The position numbers and the translations under genes were made by a program. From Frankiales bacterium (GTDB lineage Bacteria > Actinomycetota > Actinomycetes > S36-B12 > CAIYMF01), in assembly GCA_016125335.1 (NCBI GenBank), contig WGLY01000003.1, positions 1 to 64,000 of the forward strand: a DNA stretch of 64,000 nt, read 5' to 3'. The notes under the pieces were generated by a model. That model made no database searches and was not told the DNA's origin. It saw only the letters and a list, made by a program, of their open reading frames with translations. Positions 1 to 9,471 of this stretch are shown here, in pieces. The stretch's first letter is position 1. Every line of letters starts with the position of its first letter.

Positions 1-885
1 CGCGCCAACAAGGCCGTCGCGACCCGGGACGTGTACCGGCAGCCGATCGGGGACGGCATGGCGTTCCTAGGAGTCACCCACCAGGCCCCCGTGATCGACG
101 CCGTGTTCGACGCGATCGAAGCGGCCGGCAAGGCGCTACGCGCGCAGCGCGGCGGCGCCGATGCCCTGCGCGCGGGGAACGACGACGCCGCCTCCGGTGC
201 CTGCCGCGCCGACGCGCTCGCCGCCCTCGTCCTGGGGACCCGCGACGAGGAGGGCACGCTGGTCTACGACGCCTCGCGCACCCAGACCGAGCTCCACGTC
301 GTGATGGACCTCGACACGCTGCGCGGGGAGCGCGACGGGCTGGCACTCCTCAACGGGACTCCGATCCCCGCGCCCATCGCCCGCGAGGTCGCCGCGGTCG
401 CCGACTGGTGGCGCCGCCTGGTCGTGGACCCGGTCGACGGGCACCTGCTCGACTACGGCACCCGCCAGTACCTCCCCGCCGCCCTGCGCGAGCACGTCCT
501 GCACCGCGACCCGACCTGCCGGCGACCCGGGTGCACCCGCCGGGCGCAGGAGATGGACCACGCCCTCCCGTTCCCCGAAGGATCCAGCGACACGGCGAAC
601 TGCGGCGGCCTGTGCTCGCGCTGCCACCAGGTCAAGACCGCCGGGCACGCGACCATCGAGGACAGCGCCGCCGACGGGTCCGGCACGTGGGTCACCCGAT
701 GGCGCCAACGCATCCGCATCCCCGCCCAACCGGTCCTCGAACCCCGATCACGACCGGCCCCGCCGCTCGCGACTCCGGCCGCGCGCGACGACGCACGAGC
801 GCGCCCGGACGCGGACGGTCCGATCCGTGGCGACGCCGGCTCCGCTCCCGGCACCGGCGATCCCCCGGAACGCCCTCCGTTCTGA
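1..885 (+). CDS. DUF222/HNH endonuclease domain protein, 5' end cut by window
   Basis: The frame is open from base 1, so the N-terminus lies outside the window; the GTG at 31 is probably internal. The visible part has an alpha-helical DUF222-like stretch followed by an HNH/zinc-finger module around residues 160-215. That module has a CRRPGC pair, a MDH motif and a second CSRC pair, the usual metal-binding and catalytic pattern of actinobacterial DUF222-HNH proteins. The last 50 residues are Pro/Ala/Arg-rich and look disordered. Such proteins are abundant, multicopy and functionally unassigned in Actinobacteria. A role as a mobile or selfish nuclease is only inferred from the HNH fold. Confidence 0.8.
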   Translation, partial: RANKAVATRDVYRQPIGDGMAFLGVTHQAPVIDAVFDAIEAAGKALRAQRGGADALRAGNDDAASGACRADALAALVLGTRDEEGTLVYDASRTQTELHVVMDLDTLRGERDGLALLNGTPIPAPIAREVAAVADWWRRLVVDPVDGHLLDYGTRQYLPAALREHVLHRDPTCRRPGCTRRAQEMDHALPFPEGSSDTANCGGLCSRCHQVKTAGHATIEDSAADGSGTWVTRWRQRIRIPAQPVLEPRSRPAPPLATPAARDDARARPDADGPIRGDAGSAPGTGDPPERPPF

Positions 886-1218
886 CCCCGCGCTCGACCG
901 CCCTCGGCGCTTCCCACTGCCCTTCGCTGGCCGCCGCCGCCGTTCGTCACCGCGCGCTGCGGTCGCTCGCCTCGCCGCCCGTGGCCGGCTTCAGTCGGGT
1001 CGCGTCGCCTCGCGGTCCTGAGCTGACCCCTCGTGCCGAGCCGAGGACCCGCCACGCCCGCGGACGACGCGTCGGTCCTGCAGCTCCGGCGCCCAGCACA
1101 GGGCACGCTCCGGCCAGGCTGCCAGCGAGCGGATCCCTGGCGGCCGCAGCGCCCGGGCGCGGCGACCCTGTCCGTACCGGCGACGCGGTCGCCCGCGCAG
1201 GAGTGCCTCGACCGTGGA
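886..1218. other. intergenic gap without a recognisable gene
   Basis: These 333 bases separate the DUF222/HNH gene from a convergent hydrolase gene. The open frames crossing it have Arg/Pro/Ala-rich, family-less translations typical of shadow frames in GC-rich DNA. I see no long hairpin, tRNA or repeat. Confidence 0.5.
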
Positions 1219-1998
1219 TCAGGTCGACTGCGGCAGGCGGCGCACGTCGTCGAGGAACTCCACGAGGGCGGCGGACACCGCGGCCGGGTCCTCCACCACC
1301 GTGAGGTGCCCCGCGCCCGGCACGGTCACCAGCCGCGCGTCCCGCAGCGAGGCCACCATGAGGTCCTGCTCGGCGCGGGAGCTGGTCTCGTCCTCCTCGC
1401 CCCACAGCACCAGCGACGGCGCGGCGAGCGAGGCGAGGTCGGCGAGCGAGTCGGGCCGAGCCGCCATCGCGCGCTGGGTCCAGGCGACGGCGCGGGGGTC
1501 GGCGTCGAGGATCCAGCCGCGCACCCGCTCGACCACCCCGGGACGGGTGGCGTGCGTCGTCGCGCCGAGCAGCGTGGGCAGCATCGCGCGGGCGAGCGCC
1601 TCGGTCGACCCGGCGGCGAGCACCTGCTCGGCCACGGTCAGCCGGTTGGCCCGCGCCTGCTCGGTGTCGGCGGTGCCCTTGGTGTCGATCAGCGCGAGAC
1701 CCGCCACGCGGGAGGGGTCCTGGCGCAGGAGCTCCATCGCGACGTAGCCGCCCAGCGAGATCCCCGCCACCACCGCGTTGCTCACCCCGACCCGGTCGAG
1801 GATGCCGAGGACGTCGTGGGCCATGGCCCCCAGCGAGGGCTCGTCCTCCGGGCCCTCCTCGCCGTACGCCGACTCGCCGAAGCCGCGCAGGTCCGGCACC
1901 ACCACGGCCCAGCCGGCGTCGGCCAGCGGGTCGACGACGTCCTCCCACAGGCGGGAGTCGAGCGGGAACGCGTGCAGCAGCACGACCGTCGGCGCCAT
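1219..1998 (-). CDS. alpha/beta-fold hydrolase
   Basis: A 259-residue alpha/beta hydrolase of unknown substrate. The strand-loop start (VVLLHAFPLD) gives the oxyanion region, the nucleophile elbow is GISLGG, an acidic residue lies near WGEEDE, and the catalytic His is in PGAGHLTVVE near the C-terminus. I chose the ATG at 1998 because a GGGAGG ribosome site sits 5 nt before it; a GTG at 2004 is also in frame. It is the last gene of a three-gene minus-strand run (hydrolase, SDR, hydrolase), 37 nt after the SDR stop. Family members include esterases, lactonases and haloperoxidase-like enzymes. Confidence 0.85.
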   Translation of the reverse strand: MAPTVVLLHAFPLDSRLWEDVVDPLADAGWAVVVPDLRGFGESAYGEEGPEDEPSLGAMAHDVLGILDRVGVSNAVVAGISLGGYVAMELLRQDPSRVAGLALIDTKGTADTEQARANRLTVAEQVLAAGSTEALARAMLPTLLGATTHATRPGVVERVRGWILDADPRAVAWTQRAMAARPDSLADLASLAAPSLVLWGEEDETSSRAEQDLMVASLRDARLVTVPGAGHLTVVEDPAAVSAALVEFLDDVRRLPQST

Positions 1999-2035
1999 CA
2001 GCACCTCCCTCGGCCCGGTGCGGGCATCGGGCGCC

Positions 2036-2800
2036 TCACGGCATCGCCGAGAGTCCGCCGTCGACCACGAGGACGTGGCCGGTCATGAACGACGAGGCGT
2101 CGGAGGCGAGGAACACCGCGGGGGCGGCGATCTCCTCCACCGTGCCCCAGCGCGCCATCGGGACGGTCGCGAGCAGCCCCTTCTCCGTGCCCTCGTCGTC
2201 GCGCAGGAACCCGGTGAGGTCGGTCTCGATCCACCCCGGCACGAGCGCGTTGACGCGCACCCCGGCCCACGCGCTCTCGGTCGACAGCGACTGCGTCAGC
2301 GAGATCACCGCAGCCTTCGCCGCGCCGTAGTGCGACATCGTCGGGGCACCGCGCAGCCCCGCCACCGAGCTCAGGTTGATCACCGATCCGGTGCGCCGCT
2401 CGATCATCTGCGGGATCACCGCCTGCGTGACGTGCACGACGGAGTCCAGGTTGAGCCGCAGCGTGCGCTCCCAGCCGGAGAACCGCATCCCCGCGAACGG
2501 CCGCGCGAAGCTGTTGCCGCCGGCGTTGTTGACCAGGACGTCGATCGGGCCGAGGCGCTCGGTGCTCGCGGCCACCGCGGCGCTCACGGCGTCGGCGTCG
2601 GTCACGTCGCACACCGCCACCGCGGCGCGGCGTCCGAGGCCCTCCACCGCCGCGGCGACCTCGCCCAGCGCGCTCTCGTCGCGGGCGAGGAGCGCGACGT
2701 CGGCGCCCGCATCGGCGAACGCCAGCGCGATGGCGCGCCCGATCCCCCGCGACGCGCCGGTCACCAGCGCCGTCCTGCCGTCGAGCCGGAAGCCGGTCAC
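2036..2800 (-). CDS. SDR-family NAD(P)-dependent oxidoreductase
   Basis: A 254-residue classical short-chain dehydrogenase/reductase. It has the Rossmann motif TGASRGIG near residues 13-20, the NNAGG motif, an active-site Ser in NLSSVAG, and the YGAAKAA catalytic Tyr-Lys pair, ending with the FMTGHVLVVDGG signature. The GTG start at 2800 overlaps the TGA of the preceding gene (GTGA), so translation is probably coupled. The layout resembles FabG-type 3-oxoacyl reductases, but the substrate is not deducible. Its partners in the operon are two alpha/beta hydrolases. Confidence 0.9.
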   Translation of the reverse strand: MTGFRLDGRTALVTGASRGIGRAIALAFADAGADVALLARDESALGEVAAAVEGLGRRAAVAVCDVTDADAVSAAVAASTERLGPIDVLVNNAGGNSFARPFAGMRFSGWERTLRLNLDSVVHVTQAVIPQMIERRTGSVINLSSVAGLRGAPTMSHYGAAKAAVISLTQSLSTESAWAGVRVNALVPGWIETDLTGFLRDDEGTEKGLLATVPMARWGTVEEIAAPAVFLASDASSFMTGHVLVVDGGLSAMP

Positions 2801-3534
2801 AGGTCGTTCCACCTCTCCATCGGTCCGTCGTACTCGTCGGGCAGCGGCCCGGCACCGGGCACCAGGTGGGCGACGATCGCGTCCAGCACGATCCTGACGT
2901 ACTTCTCCCCCACCCACAGGTGCTTCGCGCCCTCGACGCCCACCACCTCGGCCTGCGGCACGCGGGCGAAGCGCGCCCGGGCCTCGTCGGGACGCAGGTA
3001 GTCGTCCAGCTCGGGCACCAGGGCGGTGAGCCGTCGGCCCGACGCCGCCCAGCGGTCGAGGTCGGCGTCCGTGGAGTAGCGCAGCGGCGGCGAGATCAGC
3101 ACGGCGCCCTCGATCGGGTCGATGTCGCCGTGCCGGAGCACGACGTCGGTGCCGAACGACCACCCGACCAGCCACGGGTGCGGCAGCCCGAGGTCCTCGG
3201 CGTCGCGCACGGCGGCGCGCAGGTCGTGGCCCTCGCCCTCGGCCGCGTCGAACTCGCCCTCGCTCGTGCCGGCCGCGCTCGACGTGCCGCGGGTGTTGAA
3301 CCGCAGCACCGCGATCCCGGCGAGGGCCGGCAGCCGCCATGCCGCCTTGCGGTAGAGGTGGCTGTCCATCATGCCGCCGTGGGTCGGCAGCGGGTGCAGG
3401 CAGACCATCGTCGCCACGGGCGGGCGGTCCACCGGCGTCGCCAGCTCGCCGACGAGGCGCAGGCCGTCGTCGGTGGTGATCGTGATCGGCTCGCGGCGGG
3501 CCGGCAGCACGCTGTTGGCCACGATCTCGGGCAT
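2797..3534 (-). CDS. alpha/beta hydrolase, dienelactone/KANL3-like
   Basis: A 245-residue hydrolase. Features are the HPLPTHGG oxyanion-side motif, LRFNTRGTS after strand 4, a nucleophile elbow GWSFGT, and a conserved late His in GAKHLWVGE. The family is common in actinobacteria and annotated only as alpha/beta hydrolase. The start is the ATG at 3534, preceded by GAAGGGA; longer in-frame starts upstream give low-complexity sequence. It is the first gene of a tight run: its TGA overlaps the SDR start by 4 bp. The substrate is unknown. Confidence 0.85.
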   Translation of the reverse strand: MPEIVANSVLPARREPITITTDDGLRLVGELATPVDRPPVATMVCLHPLPTHGGMMDSHLYRKAAWRLPALAGIAVLRFNTRGTSSAAGTSEGEFDAAEGEGHDLRAAVRDAEDLGLPHPWLVGWSFGTDVVLRHGDIDPIEGAVLISPPLRYSTDADLDRWAASGRRLTALVPELDDYLRPDEARARFARVPQAEVVGVEGAKHLWVGEKYVRIVLDAIVAHLVPGAGPLPDEYDGPMERWNDL

Positions 3535-3595
3535 CGCCGTCCCTTCGGTGGGTCCTGCGCGCACCGTGCGCGCCCGGCCAGTCTCGCCGACGACG

Positions 3596-3898
3596 TCAGC
3601 CGCGCGGCGGTCGCCCCCGCGACGGGCCGCGTCGTCCGCGGGCGTTCCAGCACGGGGTGTGCCAGTGACGGCGCTCGTCCTCGCCTCCCGGCCGGTCGAA
3701 GGGCCAGGCCACCACGTGGGGCGTCCCGGGACGGACCTCGTGGTCGCAGCCGGGGCAGCGGTAGGTCTTCGTGCTGCCCGCCCCCGAGATGCGCCGCACC
3801 ACCCACTCGCCGTCGTCGTGCTCCTCCACCCGCTGGTGGGTGGCGCCCTCAACCGGGCGCTGCTCCGGCTGCGGCGAGCGCCGGTTGCGCCGGGCCAC
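3596..3898 (-). CDS. small conserved zinc-ribbon-like protein
   Basis: A 100-residue protein with a conserved centre (RRISGAGSTKTYRCPGC, then PGTPHVVAWP and HWHTPCW). The CPGC pair plus a downstream His and Cys suggest one zinc site. Basic, disordered ends flank the core. Actinobacterial homologues are usually called hypothetical or, without good reason, ATP/GTP-binding. It lies 15 nt after the fused hydroxyacyl-CoA dehydrogenase gene on the same strand and may be co-transcribed with it. The function is unknown; nucleic-acid or protein binding is a guess from the zinc-ribbon look. Confidence 0.75.
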   Translation of the reverse strand: MARRNRRSPQPEQRPVEGATHQRVEEHDDGEWVVRRISGAGSTKTYRCPGCDHEVRPGTPHVVAWPFDRPGGEDERRHWHTPCWNARGRRGPSRGRPPRG

Positions 3899-3913
3899 GT
3901 GTCCCCCGCCGGG

Positions 3914-5692
3914 TCAGTCGTAGGCGCGGAAGCCGCGTCCGGCCTTGCGCCCGACGTAGCCGGCCGTCACCAGGTGCTCGAGCCGGGGCGCCGGCGCGAA
4001 GCCGGGCTCGCGGAACTCGAGGTAGAGGGTGCGCTGGATCGCCAGCGAGACGTCGAGGCCGACGACGTCGAGCAGCTCGAAGGGGCCCATCGGGTAGCCG
4101 CAGCCCATCTTCATCGCGGTGTCGATGTCGTCGGCGGACGCGTAGTTGGCCTCGAGCATCTTCACCGAGTCGTTGAGGTAGGGGAACAGCAGCGCGTTGA
4201 CGATGAAGCCGGCCCGGTCGCCGCACGTGACCGGGTGCTTGCCCAGCCGTCGGCACACGTCGACGGCCGTGGCCACGACGTCGTCCGCCGTCGTGACGGT
4301 GGACACCACCTCGACCAGCTTCATCACCGGGGCGGGGTTGAAGAAGTGCAGGCCGACGACGTCCTGCGGGTACTTGGTCGCCGCCGCGAGGTCGACCACC
4401 GGCAGGCTGGAGGTGGTGGTGGCCAGGATCGCGCCGGTCTTGCAGATCTCGTCGAGGGCCTCGAAGAGCACGGTCTTGACGCCGAGGTCCTCCACCACGG
4501 CCTCCACGACGAGGTCGCGGTCGGCCATGTCGTCGAGGCGGGTGGTGCCCGTCACGCGGGCGAGTGCGGCGTCGCGGTCGGCCTGCTCGAGCTTGCCGCG
4601 GGCGACCGCCTTGTCGAGGGAGCGCTCGAGCGCGCCGCGCACGGCGGCGACCTTCGCGTCGGTGCGCGCGACGTAGACGACGTCGAACCCGGCCTTGGCG
4701 AACACCTCGACGATGCCCGTCGCCATGGTGCCCGAGCCGACCACGCCCACGGTGTCGACCGGCCGCAGGCCCTGCGGCGAACCGCCGTCCGCCTCCGGGG
4801 TGAGCGCGTCCGGGACCACGACCGGCGAGTTGGGCTCCTCGTAGGTGTAGAAGCCGCGACCGGTCTTGCGGCCGCGCAGGCCGGCGGTGACCATCTGCTT
4901 GAGCACCGGCGAGGGCGCGTGCAGGCGGTCGCGGCCCTGCTTGTACATCGTGTCGAGGATCTCGTAGGCGGTGTCGAGGCCGATCAGGTCGAGCAGGGCG
5001 AGCGGCCCCATGGGCAGGCCGCAGCCGAGCTTCATCGCGGCGTCGATGTCCTCGCGGGAGGCGTACTTCGTCTCGTACATGTTGGCCGCGTGGTTGAGGT
5101 AGCCGAACAGCAGCGCGTTGGCGATGAACCCGGCCTTGTCGCCCACCACCACGGGGAGCTTGCCGAGCTTCTGGGCGACGCCCTTGACCTCGTCGACCAC
5201 CTCGGGTGCGGTGACGACCGTGCGCACGATCTCGACGAAGGCCTGCACCGGTGCGGGGTTGAAGAAGTGCATGCCGAGCACCTGGGCGGGCCGCGCGGTG
5301 GCCACCGCGATCTCGGTGACCGACAGCGACGAGGTGTTGGAGGCGAGGATCGCCTCCGGCGAGACGACCTTGTCGAGCTGCTGGAAGATCTCGCGCTTGA
5401 GCTCGAGGCTCTCGGGCACGGCCTCCACGACGAGGTCGCGGTCGGCGAGGTCGGCGTAGTCGGTCGTGTAGCGGATCCGGCCGATGATCTCGTCGCGCTC
5501 GGCCTCGCTGAGCTTGCCGCGCGACACCGCGCGGCCGGTGGACCCGTCGACGTGCTCGCGACCGCGGGCGAGGGCCTCCTCGCCGGCGTCGAGCCCGACG
5601 ACGTCGTAGCCGCTGCGGGCGAACACCTCGGCGATGCCGGCCCCCATCGTGCCCAGACCGACGACCCCCACCTTGGTGACCTCGTGCGCCAT
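3914..5692 (-). CDS. tandem two-unit 3-hydroxyacyl-CoA dehydrogenase
   Basis: 592 residues made of two complete 3-hydroxybutyryl-CoA dehydrogenase-like units of about 285 residues each. Each has its own Rossmann start (GLGTMGAG near residue 12 and GSGTMATG near residue 302), an HFFNPAPV motif, and the C-terminal domain pattern GCGLPMGP or GCGYPMGP ending in RKTGRGFY or RKAGRGFR. The reaction is NAD(P)-dependent oxidation of 3-hydroxyacyl-CoA. Other bacteria usually have one unit per chain that dimerises, so the fusion may act as an internal dimer. The ATG at 5692 is chosen because homology starts there. A related single-unit gene lies at 11491-12342. Confidence 0.9.
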   Translation of the reverse strand: MAHEVTKVGVVGLGTMGAGIAEVFARSGYDVVGLDAGEEALARGREHVDGSTGRAVSRGKLSEAERDEIIGRIRYTTDYADLADRDLVVEAVPESLELKREIFQQLDKVVSPEAILASNTSSLSVTEIAVATARPAQVLGMHFFNPAPVQAFVEIVRTVVTAPEVVDEVKGVAQKLGKLPVVVGDKAGFIANALLFGYLNHAANMYETKYASREDIDAAMKLGCGLPMGPLALLDLIGLDTAYEILDTMYKQGRDRLHAPSPVLKQMVTAGLRGRKTGRGFYTYEEPNSPVVVPDALTPEADGGSPQGLRPVDTVGVVGSGTMATGIVEVFAKAGFDVVYVARTDAKVAAVRGALERSLDKAVARGKLEQADRDAALARVTGTTRLDDMADRDLVVEAVVEDLGVKTVLFEALDEICKTGAILATTTSSLPVVDLAAATKYPQDVVGLHFFNPAPVMKLVEVVSTVTTADDVVATAVDVCRRLGKHPVTCGDRAGFIVNALLFPYLNDSVKMLEANYASADDIDTAMKMGCGYPMGPFELLDVVGLDVSLAIQRTLYLEFREPGFAPAPRLEHLVTAGYVGRKAGRGFRAYD

Positions 5693-5894
5693 GCCGTCCT
5701 CCGTTGCCGTGTGCGACGTCCGCCGGGTGCGACGTCGGCCCGGGCGCGCCGCGGCCGGTCGGACCACGTCGGCGGGGGCCGACCCGATCCTCCCAGGTGA
5801 CCGGCCCGGCCCGCTCCCCGGCCCGGCGCCCCCGCTCCCCGGCCCGGCCCGGCCCGGCCGGGTGCCCCCCGCACGCCGGGCGGCGCCGGCGTAC

Positions 5895-5900
5895 TACGGT
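5895..5900 (+). promoter_or_regulatory. -10 box of leaderless nucS
   Basis: TACGGT matches the actinobacterial TANNNT -10 box and lies 6 nt before the GTG at 5907. Transcription would start at the start codon itself, which supports that start and explains the missing ribosome-binding site. Confidence 0.6.
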
Positions 5901-5906
5901 CGCCGG

Positions 5907-6581
5907 GTGCGCCTGGTGATCGCGACGTGCTCGGTCGACTACGTCGGCCGCCTCACCGCGCACCTGCCCAGCGCCCGCCGGCTGCTCCTGGTGAAGGCCG
6001 ACGGCTCGGTGCTCGTCCACTCCGACGGCGGCTCCTACAAGCCGCTGAACTGGATGAGCCCGCCCTGCGCGCTCGCGACCGAGGTGGACGACGACGGCGT
6101 CGGCACCTGGACGGTGACGAACCGGGCCGGCGAGCAGCTGGTGGTCACCGTCGAGGAGGTGCACCACGACACCGACCACGAGCTGGGCGTGGACCCGGGG
6201 CTGGTCAAGGACGGCGTCGAGGCCCACCTCCAGAAGCTCCTCGCGGAGCAGGTCGAGGTGCTCGGCGCAGGCTGGCGCCTGGTGCGGCGCGAGTTCCCCA
6301 CGGCGATCGGGCCGGTCGACATCATGTGCCGCGACGCCGAGGGCCGGGCCGTCGCGGTCGAGATCAAGCGCCGCGGCGAGATCGACGGCGTCGAGCAGCT
6401 CACCCGCTACCTGGAGCTGCTCAACCGCGACCCGCTGCTCGCGCCCGTGCGCGGCATCTTCGCCGCGCAGGAGATCAAGCCGCAGGCGCGCGTGCTCGCG
6501 CAGGACCGCGGCATCGAGTGCGTGGTGCTCGACTACGACGCCCTGCGCGGGGTGGACGACGCCGGTTCCCGGCTGTTCTAG
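5907..6581 (+). CDS. nucS: mismatch-specific endonuclease NucS
   Basis: 224 residues, the usual NucS/EndoMS length. In actinobacteria lacking MutS/MutL this enzyme cuts both strands at G-T, G-G and T-T mismatches and limits mutation and recombination between diverged sequences, acting with the beta clamp. An N-terminal DNA-binding part ([13 protein letters not shown]) is followed by the PD-(D/E)XK nuclease core GPVDIMCRD...[12 protein letters not shown], containing the catalytic Asp and Glu-X-Lys. The GTG start is supported by a leaderless -10 box 6 nt upstream. It converges on the peptidase-like gene at 6604. Confidence 0.95.
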   Translation: MRLVIATCSVDYVGRLTAHLPSARRLLLVKADGSVLVHSDGGSYKPLNWMSPPCALATEVDDDGVGTWTVTNRAGEQLVVTVEEVHHDTDHELGVDPGLVKDGVEAHLQKLLAEQVEVLGAGWRLVRREFPTAIGPVDIMCRDAEGRAVAVEIKRRGEIDGVEQLTRYLELLNRDPLLAPVRGIFAAQEIKPQARVLAQDRGIECVVLDYDALRGVDDAGSRLF

Positions 6582-6603
6582 CCCGCGCACGCGTCCCGGG
6601 GCG

Positions 6604-7272
6604 TCACGGCTCGAGGTAGGTCCACCGGCCCTCGGAGACGACCTCCACGGAGCCGCCGTCCACCACCAGCGCCGACTGGTCGTCGAGCGCGTACGCCGGC
6701 ACCCCGATCCCCGCGGCCCAGCGCCGGGCCTCGGGCAAGGTGTTCTCGGGCATGTCCGGGTGGTCGAGGTGGGGGAAGATCGCGAAGTCCACCACCCCGA
6801 GCGTGCGGTCGTCGCCGTCCGGTCGCTGCCAGCTGACGAAGTCCGCGCCGATCCGCGGCGTCATCACCATGCTCCCGGCGCTCATGCCGACCCAGACGGT
6901 GTCCGGCAGCTCCGGCAGCAGGTCGGCCAGGCCGGACTCGCGCATCCAGTGGCACAGGTACGTCGCGTCGCCGCCGTCGACGAGCAGGACGTCGGCCTCG
7001 CGCACCCACGGCACCCACCGCTCGGCCCCGATGCTGGGCAGCGCGGTGAGCTCGAGCACGCCCACGGACCTCCAGCCCAGGTCCGTCATCGGCGCCGGCG
7101 ACCGCCCCGACACGAAGCGCCAGGCCGACGCCGGGGTGCAGTACCGGTGGCCCCACTCCGCCGTCGGGATGCACAGCGCGGCGCACTCCTCGATCGGCCG
7201 GCCGAGCAGGCGCAGCAGCGCGTCGCGGATGGCGGCGTTGCTCACGCCGCCGGAGGTGAGCAGGAGCTTCAT
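6604..7272 (-). CDS. peptidase E / S51-like glutamine amidotransferase-fold protein
   Basis: 222 residues of the class I glutamine-amidotransferase fold as used by dipeptidase E and cyanophycinase (peptidase S51). The start is MKLLLTSGG. The nucleophile Ser is in VGMSAGSM (about residue 120), and a His in FAIFPHLDHP is the likely base. The ATG at 7272 follows a GGGAGAG ribosome site. Known relatives cleave Asp-X dipeptides or act on unknown substrates. It stands alone between nucS (convergent) and a divergent small membrane gene. Confidence 0.85.
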   Translation of the reverse strand: MKLLLTSGGVSNAAIRDALLRLLGRPIEECAALCIPTAEWGHRYCTPASAWRFVSGRSPAPMTDLGWRSVGVLELTALPSIGAERWVPWVREADVLLVDGGDATYLCHWMRESGLADLLPELPDTVWVGMSAGSMVMTPRIGADFVSWQRPDGDDRTLGVVDFAIFPHLDHPDMPENTLPEARRWAAGIGVPAYALDDQSALVVDGGSVEVVSEGRWTYLEP

Positions 7273-7467
7273 GGCTCTCCCGGGGCACTGGGGCATCCGG
7301 CGGGGTGCCGGACGCCGGGCCAGCCTGCCAGTGCCGCCGCGCGAGCGACAGCGCCACGTCCGCCGGCTCCCCGCGGCGTCCGTGCTCCGGTGGCCGAGCC
7401 TGCGGACACGGCGCACGCTGGTGCCCTGGCACCGTGGGCCTGCCCCGCGGCCGGGCGGGAGGGCGTC

Positions 7468-7635
7468 ATGGGACGGTCCGCACTGAGCGTGCTCTACGTC
7501 GTGGTCATGGTCGCGGTGATCGTGGGCGTCGACCTGCTCTTCTTCCGAGACCAGCCCTGGCCGCGGCTCGCCGTCAACGCCGGCATCGTCCTGATATTCG
7601 GCGCTTTCTACGTGCGGTACCTGTACCCGTCCTGA
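7468..7635 (+). CDS. small two-helix membrane protein
   Basis: A 55-residue protein with two hydrophobic segments (SVLYVVVMVAVIVGVDLLFF and AVNAGIVLIFGAFYVRYL) linked by a charged, Pro-containing turn. A GGGAGGG ribosome site lies 5 nt before the ATG. Similar very small proteins with the same two-segment pattern are widespread and unannotated in actinobacteria. It lies just upstream of an ABC-2 exporter gene pair on the same strand, but a separate -10-like box precedes that pair. The function is unknown. Confidence 0.7.
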   Translation: MGRSALSVLYVVVMVAVIVGVDLLFFRDQPWPRLAVNAGIVLIFGAFYVRYLYPS

Positions 7636-7687
7636 GCCTTCGACGGCTGGTCCCCGATCCCCGGTGCACGGCCGCGTGCACGTGCGG

Positions 7688-7693
7688 CAGGGT
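7688..7693 (+). promoter_or_regulatory. -10-like box of leaderless ABC exporter gene
   Basis: CAGGGT (A at position 2, T at position 6) lies exactly 6 nt before the ATG at 7700, the spacing of the other leaderless genes here. It fits TANNNT less well than they do. Confidence 0.4.
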
Positions 7694-7699
7694 GGACCC

Positions 7700-8617
7700 A
7701 TGACCACGACCGACCCTTCCGCCGGCACGCTCGTCGTCCCGGCACCCGACGGCGCGGACCTCGCGGTACGGGTCCGCGGGCTGCGCAGGAGCTACGGCGA
7801 GACCCGCGCGGTCGACGGCGTGGACCTCGACGTCGTCCGCGGCGAGGTGCTCGCGCTGCTCGGCCCCAACGGCGCCGGCAAGACGACCACGACGGAGATC
7901 CTCGAGGGCTACCGGCACCGCGACGCGGGCGAGGTCGACGTCCTCGGGGTCGACCCGGCCCACGCCCACCCTGTGTGGCGCAGCCGCCTCGGGATCGTCC
8001 TGCAGACCGCCGGCGACCTCGGCGACCTCACCGTCGAGGAGTCGGTCGCGCACTTCGCCGGCTACTACCCGCACCCGCGGTCGGTCGACGAGGTGGTCGA
8101 GGCGGTGGGGCTGGCGGAGAAGCGCACCACCCGGGGCGCCAACCTCTCCGGCGGCCAGCGCCGGCGCCTCGACGTCGCCCTGGGGATCATCGGCCGGCCA
8201 GAGCTACTCTTCCTCGACGAGCCCACGACCGGCTTCGACCCGGAGGCGCGGCGCGAGTTCTGGGAGCTCATCAAGGGCCTGCGGGGCGAGGGGACGACGA
8301 TCCTGCTCACCACGCACTACCTCGACGAGGCGGAGGTGCTCGCGGACCGGGTGGCCGTCATCGCGCGCGGGCGCGTGATCGCCTGCGACGTCCCTTCTCG
8401 CCTCGGTGGGCGGGACGAGTCGCTGGCCACCGTCACATGGCGCGAGGAGGGGGCCGTGCGCCGGGTGCCCACCCACGAGCCTACGAAGGCGGTGCGCGAG
8501 CTCGCCGACCGGTTCGGCGGCGAGGTCCCCGGGCTGGCCGTCCACCGGCCGAGCCTGGAGGACACGTACCTGTCCCTCATCGGGCACGACCTCGACGACA
8601 CGGAGGGCACGCGATGA
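7700..8617 (+). CDS. ABC transporter ATP-binding protein
   Basis: A 305-residue ATPase of the DrrA/ABC-2 type. It has Walker A GPNGAGKT at 55-62, the signature LSGGQRRR, Walker B LLFLDEPTTGFDP, and an H-loop in TTHYLDEAE. The C-terminal 70 residues form the extension typical of drug or polyketide exporters. The ATG at 7700 is chosen over an upstream in-frame ATG because conserved sequence begins after it and a -10 box lies 6 nt before it. Its TGA overlaps the permease ATG (ATGA), so the two form one exporter. The cargo is unknown. Confidence 0.92.
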   Translation: MTTTDPSAGTLVVPAPDGADLAVRVRGLRRSYGETRAVDGVDLDVVRGEVLALLGPNGAGKTTTTEILEGYRHRDAGEVDVLGVDPAHAHPVWRSRLGIVLQTAGDLGDLTVEESVAHFAGYYPHPRSVDEVVEAVGLAEKRTTRGANLSGGQRRRLDVALGIIGRPELLFLDEPTTGFDPEARREFWELIKGLRGEGTTILLTTHYLDEAEVLADRVAVIARGRVIACDVPSRLGGRDESLATVTWREEGAVRRVPTHEPTKAVRELADRFGGEVPGLAVHRPSLEDTYLSLIGHDLDDTEGTR

Positions 8618-9462
8618 GCGCCTCGACCGTCACGACGGGCCCGGCGGTCCCCGCGCGCCCCCCGGGTGCGTTCGCGCTCGGCCGCCGGCGCGTGAGCATC
8701 GAGCTCAAGCAGTTCTTCCGCGACCGCCAGTCGGCGGTGTTCAACTTCCTGCTGCCGGTGCTGCTCATGGTCATCTTCGGGGCGGTGTTCGGCAGCCAGC
8801 CGCTCAGCGAGGGCTCGGACATCGCGTTCTCGCAGTACTTCGTGGCCGGCATGATCGCGTCCGGCGTGCTCTACACGAGCTTCCAGAACCTCTCGATCTC
8901 GATCCCGCTCGAGCGCGACGACGGCACTCTCAAGCGCATCCAGGGCACGCCCATGCCCAAGCTCTCGTACTTCATCGGCAAGATCGGCCTGGTCTTCGTC
9001 GCGTACGTCGCCCAGCTCACCCTGCTGGTCACCGTGGGACGTCTCTTCTACAAGCTCCAGCTCCCCAGCGGCTCCCAGTGGGTGACCCTCGTGTGGGTGT
9101 CGGTGCTCGGCCTGATCGCGTGCACCCTGCTGGGCATCGCGTTCAGCTCGGTCCCCAAGAACGGCAAGGGCGCACCGGCGATCGTGAGCCCGATCGTGCT
9201 GGTGCTGCAGTTCACCTCGGGCGTCTTCTTCCCCTACAGCCAGCTGCCCGACTGGATGCAGACCTTCGCCGCGGTGTTCCCGCTCAAGTGGCTGACTCAG
9301 GCGATGCGCAGCGTCTTCCTGCCTCCGGAGGCGGCGGCGGCGCTCGAGGTGTCCGGCTCGTGGCAGCTCGGCGCCTGCGCCGCAGTGCTGGCCGCGTGGG
9401 CGGTGGTCGCCCTGCTCCTGAGCCTGCGGTTCTTCAGGTGGAACAAGCGGGGTCAGGACTGA
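8614..9462 (+). CDS. ABC-2 type transporter permease
   Basis: A 282-residue integral membrane protein with about six hydrophobic segments: FNFLLPVLLMVIFGAVFG, then AGMIASGVLYTSF, LVFVAYVAQLTLLVTVG, VLGLIACTLLGIAF, AIVSPIVLVLQFTSGVFF and a last one near the C-terminus. This is the ABC-2 (DrrB-like) permease layout, including the amphipathic ELKQFFRDR stretch before the first helix. It is coupled to the ATPase by a 4-bp overlap. Transported substances in this family include antibiotics and lipids; nothing here narrows the choice. It converges on meaA. Confidence 0.9.
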   Translation: MSASTVTTGPAVPARPPGAFALGRRRVSIELKQFFRDRQSAVFNFLLPVLLMVIFGAVFGSQPLSEGSDIAFSQYFVAGMIASGVLYTSFQNLSISIPLERDDGTLKRIQGTPMPKLSYFIGKIGLVFVAYVAQLTLLVTVGRLFYKLQLPSGSQWVTLVWVSVLGLIACTLLGIAFSSVPKNGKGAPAIVSPIVLVLQFTSGVFFPYSQLPDWMQTFAAVFPLKWLTQAMRSVFLPPEAAAALEVSGSWQLGACAAVLAAWAVVALLLSLRFFRWNKRGQD

Positions 9463-9471
9463 GCACGCCCG

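Noticed and set aside
5827-5860. GGCCCGGCCC-type repeat upstream of nucS as a regulatory repeat
   Set aside because: It is a low-complexity GC run in a short intergenic stretch with no regular spacing; chance and base composition explain it.
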